Source of the DNA: Hanleya hanleyi
Lineage: Eukaryota; Mollusca; Polyplacophora; Lepidopleurida; Hanleyidae
Assembly: GCA_036873755.1 (NCBI GenBank)
Contig: JAVTVY010019582.1
Location: forward strand, 1 to 64,000
Direction of reading: 5' to 3'
Length of the DNA stretch: 64,000 bases
Shown here: positions 14,301 to 26,300 of the stretch, one piece after another
Numbering within the stretch: position 1 is the stretch's first letter
How the letters are laid out: every line of letters starts with the position of its first letter
Position numbers and translations under genes: made by a program
The notes under the pieces: model-generated
Database searches by the model: none
What the model was told of the DNA's origin: nothing
Seen by the model: the letters and a program-made list of their open reading frames with translations, nothing else

Positions 14301-17300
14301 GATAGGTACATGGTATCACCCTCCCTCACACGCTACTACAGTCTTTTATTGTCCTCCAACACCCCTGGCTATAGTGGGGATTATTAAATTGGGTTCTGCT
14401 CATCCGTCTGTTTTTCTGTCTGTTTGTTAGTCTATTTGACCTTTTAGTTTTTCGGCAAGAAAATTAGAAAAACCTAATTGTTTCTTTCCAAATTTGCTAT
14501 GTGTATACCTTGCTGCCTGGGAGTGCATTGAGAACCACATTCATTCCACCTGAAGGCCGACCTGGGAGTTTCCGGACAATAACATGAGGTAGACTGAATG
14601 GTTTCTTTCTAATCTGGTATGTGAAGATTTTGCTGCAAGGTGTCGTCTTGGATTGCATTGCATCCAAATTCTGCCATTCAGCTGGACATTATATTAACGA
14701 TATATTCAGAATAAAGTAGGCTTGCCTGGATTTAATACCAATGACTGTATCTGTTTTTTTTGTTTGTAAATTTCCACTCATCCATTCACTTTCCACCTTT
14801 CACGCCTTGCTGTTATTCAGACGTTCTGTTAGATGATTGTTATTTGTTAATTTCTAGGTGTTACATCACACTAGCTCAGGCTCTGGGTATGTCTATGGGT
14901 GGGGCTCCTGCTGGGCCTGCTGGCACTGGTAAAACTGAGACAACCAAAGACATGGGCAAAGCTCTTGGCAAATATGTGGTTGTCTTCAACTGCTCCGATC
15001 AGATGGATTTCAGAGGCTTAGGCAGAATCTATAAAGGTTAGTTATGTAATATGTACAGTTGTAACTGTACCACCCAGGCAATGCATACCTTCATGTTGCA
15101 ATGAAACAGATTAACAAGAAAGAAAGAAAACAGCTTGTATGATGCTGAATATGATTGTGAAACATACTTTTAGTTGTTTTAATATACACCAGCGGGAACT
15201 TGCCCTGGCTTCTCTTGACAAAGGAGACATTTTAAGTAACAGCTTCTCAGCTCTACTGATTTTAGACCCCAAACTCAATATTGATGTAAGTAGGTACAAA
15301 TTAGTACGAACGGACTGAATATTATTCCTGTTATATGTACAGATCTTGCTACCCTGCACAAGTTTGGTAAATAATGCATTATTTATGGAGCTTCCCTCTG
15401 ATGTAATTATCTCTCAGAAATACATATTTACAAGCTGTTCAGTTACAGTTTAGTTCGAATAATATTAAATATCAAACCATGTTTTTATTATTTTCAAGAA
15501 TATTTGGATTTAAAACGATGAGAAGGCAATTACTTGATACAGTACACCAATAAAATGAGCACTAAAGATGCGGAGACGATGCGGAGACGGTGCTGAAACG
15601 ATCTCCGCACGATGCGCAAACGATCTCCGCATGATGCGAATAACGTGCGGAGTTCCCTCGAGGATCATGCGGGCATTTACTAAACCAGAGGCTAGACTGC
15701 CACTTCGCACGATGCGCAAAGAATGCATACAATTTATCATTTGTCGTTAATTCGTAATTCCATCTACAAGCTGTGTGTTCTTTATAATATTTCTCAATAA
15801 TCTTTCAGTCAGACACGAGATATGTGTCTGAATCAGAATTATTTTATGGTTTTACGACCTCCTTCGCCCGGCTTCGGTCCTCGAGAAACTTTCAAACCAA
15901 GTCGCAATAAAAAGGTGCGAAAACGTGTCCCGATGGCGATAGGTTTTATTGTAGCATGAACCGAATGTGCTGATTGAGAGTATTATTCGTAGATGAACCT
16001 AAATTGGAAGAATGATACTTGTAGTCCATATGATAGCATCGAATTTAACGTTAGACAACCAGAATGTAATGCCGAAGTCTTTCGCGCCATCTTGTTTACT
16101 ATACAAACACACAGCCAATGAAAACACGGGATCCCCGGAACCCCGCCCACTGTAAACAAATTAATGGGTCACAGAAATGAGATTAAACCAGCTCCATAAA
16201 AATAAAACTTGTCTAATAACACAACAATAAAAGGTTGTATAATCCCGAATAAATGACACGACGAAACAGGAGAATTACTTTGCCGATTTTCGTTGTCATA
16301 CAATGGGTTTAGAAAAGGATAAACACGACATACAAGTGCTAAAGAAAACCAGCACGTGATCGCGGGAGAAGTCATTTGTTTCCAGTTTCTAAAGAATGTG
16401 TGAAATTTACACCTGAGCGTCATTGATGAAATATAAAACCGGCTTCCCTGTTGGGATTAATATCGGAAGGATTAAACAGATTACTCAATTTATTGCAGGA
16501 ATTGGATGAAACACTGGGACTGAATATTTACGTGTGTGTGAGACACAATGTTCAAGATTTATACTGTCGACGAATAGGAGTTGGGTACCATATTCAGTCT
16601 CTGTGTTTACTGATTATATGTACCAATAGTAACTTTTGCTACGGCCCCTACAGTTGCAAGATTTCCTTGTGGCATGTGCATAATTACAGAGTCACTTCAC
16701 ACAGAATCAAAATATTTTAAATTTTGATTTTCATTAGAGGTAAATCCAACGTGTTTGTCAGTTTCTTCTGTCTTCTTCTTCCCCACTTATCTTTTCCCTC
16801 TGTTAACTTTTGAGCACTTATATCAATCAACTTCATATTTTTGGTGCATATTGCTCCTGTCTAGGGGAAGATACCTGCTATTTTTCAGCTCTGCCCGAAA
16901 CTGAGAACTGGGGTTTTATCCACAATTTCCCTTATGTTGATTTTCCTTTTGTTCAATCTTTTTTGTTGGATAACTTCAGAATGCCTTCATCAATCAATTT
17001 AAAATTTGTTATGCATATTGCTCCTGTCAAAGGGGACAAAAACTTTTCAGCTCTGTCCCAACTTGATACTTGTATTTTCTCTAAAATTTTCTAAAATACA
17101 CATCTTCCATTTGGACCTATGTTACAGTGCCTGACTCTGTTTGGGTATCATATTCTCATTTGCATTAACAGCACATCAGTAATTGGTTCACAGTCTTGTC
17201 TCAGAAAAGTCACTGCTGGGGTTCAAATAGTGGCTGGCCAATGACCTCTGAAACCATAAGTTATATCAAAAGTACATTCAGTGCCTGGTTCACGGCCATG

Positions 17301-20300
17301 CCATTCAGTCATTCACAATATGGTGATTTAACAACTGAATTTCACAGAGAGAGTAAAAGGTGAAAAGATCATGTGATTGTTTTTACCCCTCGGCCAAAAT
17401 TTGGCCGAAGGGTATTGTCGTCGTCATGTACGTCTGTCCGTCTGTCCGTCCGTCCGTCCGTCTGTCCGTCTGTCCGTCACACCTTTCTCGTTACCAAGAT
17501 ATCTTCAGAACGACTTACCCTAGGCACACCAAACTTGCAGTGCACATCCGTATGCTTGTGACCCAGAACCCTATTGAATCTGGACCCGATTGGTTAGAAA
17601 CTTTGGCGGCCATCTTTAATTTATGCGAAACCATCACAGGTTTCTTGTTACCAAGATATCTTTAGAACGACTTACCCTAGGCACCCCAAACTTGCACTGC
17701 ACATCCATATGCTCATGACCCAGAACCCTATTGAATCTGGACCTGATTGGTTGGAAACTTTGGCGGCCATATTTAATTTATGCGAAATCATTAATCTTGT
17801 GTATCTTAGGTACCATTTCTCTGTTCAGTGTGAAACTTGGTATAGATCATCGATGCATCAAGAAACTTCAAAGGAATGACCAAACCAGTTTCCCTGATTT
17901 GGTGAAAACCTTGGCGGCCATCTTTAATTTATGCAAAATCTTCAATGATATATATCTCTGATACCATTCAAGTGTTCTATACGAAACTTGGTATACAGCA
18001 TCGATGTATCAAGAGATCTGCAATGTATAGCCACATCAGTTCCTCTGAGTGGCGGGAAGGATGGGCGGCCATCATTAATTTATGCAAAATCATTAATGAT
18101 CTCTATCTCTGATACTGTTCGAGTGCTCGATGTAAAATTTGGTATATATCATCGAAGCATCAATAGACTTACGATAAATGGCGTTTCTGATTGGGCGGAA
18201 CCTTGGCGGCCATCTTTAATTTATGCAAAATCTTTAATGATGTTTATCTTTGATACCATTTCAGTGTTCTATATGAAACTTGGTTTACAGAATCTATGTA
18301 TCAAGAGACTTGCAATGAATAACCACATCAGTTTCTCTGAGTGGTGGGAAGGATGGGCAGCCATCTTTAATTCATGCGAAATCATTAGGGATCTCTATCT
18401 CAGATAATTTTCAAATGTTCGATGTAAAATTTGGTATACATCGTCGATGCATCAACAGACTTATGTAATGAATACCGGTTTCTCTGATTGGACGGAAACG
18501 TTTGAGGCCATTTCTAATGGTAAAATTTTTCATAATCTGTATATTTGTTACTTGACTGCTTGGTGTTCCTGAAGTCTTGTTTTAAATTGAATACATTATG
18601 AATGGCTGGCGCCCAGAGCCGAGGGGTTTTCAGATGCGCAGCTTCGTATTTTGTTTGTTTTTGTTTTTTAGCTTTTTTTTTGTGCCGATTCTGAAAGATG
18701 TTCATGTATATATACATTTCTTCAACAACTGAATTCCACAGAGAGAGTGACCTTGCAGATTTTAAAACCACTGACATATATATATTAATTCAAGAATATC
18801 TCCATGCCATTTCCAGGAGCTACAGGTAAAAGGTGAAAAGATCATGTGATTGTGTTTTTTTGTTTGTTTTTTTTTTTTTTAGCTTTTTTTTTGTGCCGAC
18901 TCTGAAAGATGTTCATGTATATATACATTTCTTCAACAACTGAATTTCACAGAGAGAGAGTGACCTTGCAGATTTTAAAACCACTGACATATATATATTA
19001 ATTCAAGAATATCTCCATGCCATTTCCAGGAGCTACAGGTAAAAGGTGAAAAGATCATGTGATTGTTTTGGGGTTTTTACCCCTCGGCCAAAATTTGGCC
19101 GAAGGGTATTGTCGTCGTCATGTACGTCTGTCCGTCTGTCCGTCTGTCTGTCTGTCCGTCTGTCCGTCTGTCCGTCCGTCCGTCACACCTTTCTCGTTAC
19201 CAAGATATCTTCAGAACGACTTACCCTAGGCACACCAAACTTGCAGTGCACATCCGTATGCTTGTGGCCCAGAACCCTATTGAATCTGGACCTGATTGGT
19301 TAGAAACTTTGGCGGCCATCTTTAATTTATGCGAAACCATCACAGCTTTCTTGTTACCAAGATATCTTTAGAACGACTTACCCTAGGCACCCCAAACTTG
19401 CACTGCACATCCATATGCTCATGACCTAGAACCCTATTGAATCTGGACCTGATTGGTTCGAAACTTTGGCGGCCATATTTAATTTATGCGAAATCATTAA
19501 TCTTGTGTATCTTAGGTACCATTTCTCTGTTCAGTGTGAAACTTGATATAGATCATCGATGCATCAAGAAACTTCAAAGGAATGACCAAACCAGTTTCCC
19601 TGATTCGGTAAAAAACCTTGGCGGCCATCTTTAATTTATGCAAAATCTTCAATGATATATATCTCTGATACCATTCAAGTGTTCTATACGAAACTTGGTA
19701 TACAGCATCGATGTATCAAGAGATCTGCAATGTATAGCCACATCAGTTCCTCTGAGTGGCGGGAAGGATGGGCGGCCATCTTTAATTTATGCAAAATCAT
19801 TAATGATCTCTATCTCTGATACTGTTTGAGTGCTCGATGTAAAATTTGGTATTTTCTGGGATAAAAGTAAAAATGATATATTTCTTTTCACCCGACCCGC
19901 TACCCTCACATTCCCAGAGCTACTTAGTCGAGCCTTGAAACAGTTACCCGAGAGCCGAGGGGTTTTCTGATGCGCAGCTTCGTATTTTAGCTTCTTTTTG
20001 TGTCGATCCACCTGGGGGAAAGTTGAAATTTCATATCCCGACAATAATTCCTGCAACACCAAAACACCCATTATTTCTTTTCCCATGTAAACATCGGTAG
20101 GCCCATTTGCTCAAATTTGACAGCAGCTCAGCTCCATAGTAAAGATGTCTCACAATATTATTTAGTGTATTCTACACAGAAATATACTAACACTCTGCAA
20201 TAATTAGATTGAAATTCAATCTGGATTGAAAGTAATCAATCAATCTGAGATTGAAATTTCCAATCTATTAGATGGAATACATGTATTCAATCGGAAAGAT

Positions 20301-23300
20301 TTTGTTATGATTATATAATTGTCCCCCGCTACTTAGTGGGGGGGGACTTAGAAACACCGGTGTCCGTAATTCCGTGATTCCGTAATTCCGTAAGATTTTC
20401 TTGTCCGGACAATAACTCACGAATGATTCAACCGATCAACTTCAAACTTGGGGTGTGCCTTGACATTGGTGAGAGGGCGGTTGGGATTGTTTTTCAGCAA
20501 TGTGCGTAATCAAATATGGCCGCCGTCAGCCATTTTGGATTATAAGCAGTTGGATCTTGAATTTTGTTGTCTGGACAATAACTCGTGAACGATTTAACCG
20601 ATCAACTTCAAACTTGGGGTATGCCTTGACATTGGTGAGAGGACGGTTGGGATTGTTTTTCAGCAATGTGCATAATCTAATATGGCCGCCGTCAGCCATA
20701 TTGGATTGTAAGCAGTTTGATCTTGTCCGGACAATAGCTGGCGTACGATTCAACTGATCTACTTCAAACTTGGGGAGTCCCTTGACCTTAGCGAGAGGAT
20801 AGTCATGTATTATGTTTTATGGATGTGCATAATCCAATATGGGTGCCATCCGCTGTATTAGATTATGTTAAGCTCATCAGCGATATCTCCATTTTCAAAT
20901 CCTACTCTTATCAATGATATGAGATATCATCGACAAAAAAAAATCGACCATAGAGGTCCATGGCCCCCGCAGCAGCAGCGCCAGTTATGGTGGATGTAAT
21001 CCACCATAACTGGTGCTGCTAGCGGGGGACATGGACCTCTATGGTCGATTATTCCCCTTATATCTCTGTTTTCTCTTCACGCCGTGCATCACAATTGTTC
21101 GTTCATGTTTAGTCCCGAAGTGTATTGTATTGTTCAATGCAGTTCAATGTGGGAGACTCAGTTATAAGCTCGTCTTAATGCGCTCCCACTTGCAATAAAA
21201 AATGCAATAAAGCATCGTTTAAAGATTTCTCACGAATTCCAATATATTGAATTTTCAATCTAATTATTTTTGAGAGTAAAACAGTCGTGTACACTCAGAG
21301 GAATATCACAATTGTGTTTATCACCTCTTAGGACCAGATCACCATGAAGATATGTGGGTTTGCCCCACATATCGAGCTCTAAAATCTCATCATAGCCGTT
21401 AAGCTCGGTCAATATTTGGATGGGTGACCGGGTGCTGTACTGGCTGGGCTGATCAATGTCCAGGGTAATAGGAACTGTGAGCACTCTCGTGTTCTGGCAC
21501 AAGGAGGCACCGTCGTGATATGACTGAAACAAGGTTGAAAACGACGTTAAACCCACTACTCGCCCACTCCAGGACTGGGAACACTAGGTCTAGACACAAG
21601 CGGTTTCATCTCCACTGACTACTGAACCCTTATAGGTATACGAAGTATCATCTAGTAACTGGATAATATTGGTAAGACTCCCCAATGATATTTTTGAGTA
21701 CCGTTGCCGGTATATGGCATGATTCTCAAATTGAAAATCTACATTTGATTGAAGGGATAGGTTTCAAAATGTTACAAGTTTATCCAATCAAGAATCAACC
21801 TTATTTTCAAATACTGGCAGTTAATTTTTAAATGTTTAGAATTTTTTTCTTATAATAATAAATGTCTGTAATAGATCTGTGTAATTAATAATTGTGGTAA
21901 ATCCCCATCAACAATATTTAAGCAAAAATTAAGTTTTCATAAACATTGAATCCCTGCTCATATATGTTTTTTTTTTATATTGACTATATGAGAACATCAG
22001 AATGCCAAAAAATGTCCAGTGGAATATCAGTGATATTCTTTTCGTGCGGTATTGCAAAGTATCAACCAAAAGCCAGTCCTGGAATCGTTTTTAGCCTGTT
22101 ATAGTCCGGTTAGCAGAAAACGTGTGCACGTGAACCAAGGTAGTAAATGACTGCTCCCTTTCTAGCAGCCAAGAACTAGGTCACTACTGGATTTCCCAGT
22201 TTAGCATTTCTCACACCGTATTTCTCCGTTCTGAAGTAGCTTGGATTATTTTCTCTGTCCCTATTTTCTATGTGTATCAATAATGTACAGCATTCATTCA
22301 TTAAACGGAAAGAGAGGAAGGTATTTTGTTCTCCTATTTTCGAGTGTCACTACAAATGTATAATTCATTCAAGCCGACTCATCGTTGTTGTTGATCACTG
22401 ACATGCTTTGTCCATCCTAACTCTGAACTACGGTACGTCAAACTGTGTACGGTAGAACGATGTCGATCTCTCTTTTGAAGTTCTAGATTTTTTGACTTTA
22501 TTCCCTCTATGTAACTGTAGATATACAATATATTTATCGCATTGTTGACACTTTCGATTGTATGCTTTTCTCTATTGCCGGAAAACGGACTTGGTTATTT
22601 AGCGCACGATGCGCGCATGATGCGAACGAGAGCTAGACTCACGCCAGCTTCACTGCAGGAACAAGCTATTCATGTTCGCGCACGATGCGAGGACCGTTCG
22701 CACACGATGCGAAGATCGTTCGCGCACGATACAAAGATCGTTTGCGCACGATGCGAAGAGGATGTAGTGGTCATTTTATTGGTGTACTGTATGTCAGATG
22801 CTCGCAACATGCCTTGTAACAATAGAAGACAAATTTGTTTCCCTAAAGTTGCTATGACCAGTTATGAAAATTGATTTTGTCTTTTGCTCTTCTCTAGGTT
22901 TAGCTCAGTCTGGTTCCTGGGGATGTTTTGATGAGTTCAATAGAATTGAGCTACCTGTATTATCTGTGGCCGCTCAGCAGATCTACATTGTCCTGACCGC
23001 AAAAAAGGAGAGAAAGAAAGAATTTATTTTCACAGATGGAGATTTGGTTGACCTCAATCCAGAGTTCGGTATATTCCTGACGATGGTGAGTCAACTTTGA
23101 CAGCATTTTATTTATTCTGTATTCATTTACATTTGCTACATGTTGATACCTATATTCAGGCATCAGTGGTATTAAGCAATACCTATGGTTGCTCTAGTGG
23201 ATAAAGAAGAGATTTGAGTATATACTTGCACAGGCTGAATGAAATTCAAGTTCCACTACATTTTGATTTCTAACAGAATCCTGGTTATGCTGGCAGACAG

Positions 23301-26300
23301 GAGTTGCCAGAAAATCTGAAAATTCAGTTCAGAACAGTTGCCATGATGGTGCCAGATAGACAAGTAAGTGGAGTTTTGTAATAGAAACACAAGATGACAA
23401 CAGGGTTGAAATAAGTGGTAACCTTTCATTCAGGTTGCCAGCAGGTCACTACCTCTGGAAAAATGGCAACCTGTCTTAAAGTCATCATGAACATGACAAT
23501 GTTACCACAGGAACCTGTTCTTGCATTACTATGCCAACTAATTTAACATCTAATCAGTTGCTGTTGCTGTAGAGGAATAAAAGTGAAGAATTCAGCTTGA
23601 TTACTATCCAGCATCAAGTGAAGAAAATATTTAGTCTGTCTTGTTCTCTTGTATTGTATATTCAGTTGAAAAAATATATTTTCTGACAATGTAGGAGTAG
23701 CAATGAACCATTTCAATTGGTTGAAAATAGAAAACTCGAAGATAACTGACCAATCAGTATTTGAGAAATGTTGCAGTGACCAATCACATAATCTTGTTTG
23801 GAAGAAATAAAATTCTAAAATGGTCCAATATCATTAGGGCTATTCCAGGAAAAGGTACATGGGATGGGAAAATGACCCCAACCACCCATTCATTTTATCT
23901 GACTAATGTTAAATGACTATACCACCAACCACATATATACCATAGAACTGAAAAACCTTTCCCCCCCTTACCATGTACTTTTTTTCTGGAACAGCCCTTA
24001 GATTATATATGTGATAATTGAATGCTGCTTGGCTATTCCCTGTAGATTATCATGAGAGTAAAACTTGCTGCCTGTGGTTTCCAAGAGAATGTGATCCTAG
24101 CCCAGAAGTTCTTCACCCTGTACAAACTTTGTGAAGAACAGTTGTCCAAACAGGTGAGAAGGACATAGTTCATTACAATGGCAATTTCAAAATTACAATG
24201 GGCATTTCAAGGTCTCATCACAGATACATGTGTGACAGAAAAATGTTCTTAATATGCTAATAGACACTTGCGATCCATTTCTCTCTAGCACCCCTGCATG
24301 ACAGTGTGTTCTGTGCAATTATCATTTGAACGGTTTGGTGAAAGTAACAGCCAATGAACGGATGACATGGAAGACTGGTTCACTGTATTTCGAGACAAGC
24401 TCGGTTTATGCGGAGAATACTCGGGATGACAAACCTATTGATGTCAGGGAGAGAATGCAATGGGAGAGTCAATCATGTCAAAACAAACACAGATACCAAC
24501 ATCTCTGAATTTAAAGCAACCAAAGCTAATATATAACTAGACTGGACGAGTCTCTATTTCATATGTACTATTTATCAATAATACCTAAAATGACATTTAA
24601 CAAATTGAAAAAAGAAAAAAGAAAAAAATGAAAGAGACTGGAAGTTTTGATGGGTTTCGTGGTGTAAAGATACAATTTAGAGGCATGGCTAGCCTGAATG
24701 CTTGACGTTTTTTACCCCTCGGCCAACTTTGGCCTAGGGGTATTGTCGTCATCATGTACGGCTGTCCGTACGTCCGTCCGTCCGTTACCGCGATATCTAC
24801 AGAACCGTTTCATGCATGGCAACCAAACTTGTTACATCTATTTATCTACATGTAAATCAGAAGCCTATCGAAAATGAGTCATCTCGGACAATATTTTGCA
24901 GAGTTATGCCCCTTTTTACAAATAAAAATCCATTTATGATTTGTTATTGTGATAATTTTAGAACCGTTCCACATACAACATCCTAACATGATACAGTTGT
25001 TTCTCTTGACCTGAACTAGATGCCTATCGAAAATGAGTCGTGTCAGAAAGTATTTTGCAGAGTTATGCCCCTTGTCTAATAAAATCCACTAATTCCTATG
25101 TTAAGTTTGCATATAATTTCTATATCATGTTTGTATACTATCACATTTATTTATTGATTGGATGACTGATTTATTGATTTATTCTCTTACACAATGCGAA
25201 GAATGCCTGCAAATCTGTTTTGAAAATGACACTAGATGCCTATCGAAAATGAGTCGTGTCAGAAAGTATTTTGCAGAGTTATGCCCCTTGTCTAACAAAA
25301 TCCACTAATTCCTATGTTAAGTTTGCATATTATTTCTATATCATGTTAGTATACTATCACATTTATTTATTGATTGGATGACTGATTTATTGATTTATTC
25401 TCTTAGACAATGCGAAGAATTCTCCCCACAAGCCAATCAATTGGTAGAGACACCCTTACATTATAATAGCTGGGGTTCAGAGCCGAGGGGTTTCGATAGC
25501 GCAGCTTCATGTTTACCTTAGTCGCAACAATTGTAACAATTTTATTCTGCCACACTGTGACGTCACTCATTCTCATTACTGACATCACCATAGATAACGT
25601 CATTCCCATTATTGACGTCACATGAACGCATTGCTTCCAGCGTGTATATATGAATGAACCAATCAAATCATTCGAGTGGGGAGCGAGAACAGAATACGGA
25701 GTTTTTATTGGTGGCAAAAACATGCACAACATACTGTGCATTTTTTCTTGCACAGTTAACTCCCTTGTGATGTCGCGTCAGAGTTCTTCAGGCAGAGTTA
25801 CTTCCCTTTATTACCCCTGAAATATACATTATGAAACGGAGTGAATCCAGTCTAATATATGACACATTGCCTGGCTATTAATTCGCTCAAATATGGGCAT
25901 ATTCAGTGAGGCGGGATTCTAAACTCCAAAATATAACATGTTTGGTCTTCGTTATGGCAGACCCGCTGTCTGGCATGGCACAGCTTGGTCAGATGAACTT
26001 TAACCAGAGATGAGGGCAGAATGAAAATAATGCTGTAATCCCATTTATTCTCAGGTTCATTATGATTTTGGACTGAGGAACATTCTGTCTGTGCTGCGAA
26101 CTCTGGGAGCAAACAAAAGAGCTCGACCCACTGATACTGAGAGCACTATTGTGATGAGAGTTCTCCGTGACATGAACCTCTCCAAGTTGGTGAGTCACCC
26201 TGTTAGGTCATTAAAACTTGACTAATATGTTCTCAGGCAATCACTAGTGCAAGTTTTTAATTTCACCCCTCCAAATGTACAACAACACTGCATGTGTGGC

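Larger units (their letters stand above)
15037..22897 (+). other. 7.9-kb dynein intron packed with mobile elements
   Basis: Between exons 10 and 11: an array at about 15530-15730, two family C elements in tandem (17381-19985), a second family A element (20320-21050), a 5S-SINE (about 21318-21575) and an inverted partner array (about 22600-22800). The stretches 15750-17330 and 21600-22590 show no further recognised feature. Confidence 0.75.

Noticed and set aside
17360..17665. Open frame full of Cys-Pro-Ser-Val-Arg repeats followed by LSRYQDIF..
   Set aside because: It is the translation of the (GTCCGTCT)n run and family C monomer, and it recurs in element copies in several frames. Not a gene. 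Same for 5302-5751, 17988-18407 and 19046-19371.
21415..21440. 5S rRNA gene
   Set aside because: Only part of 5S is present and it is joined to unrelated SINE body and tail. Not a functional 5S gene.
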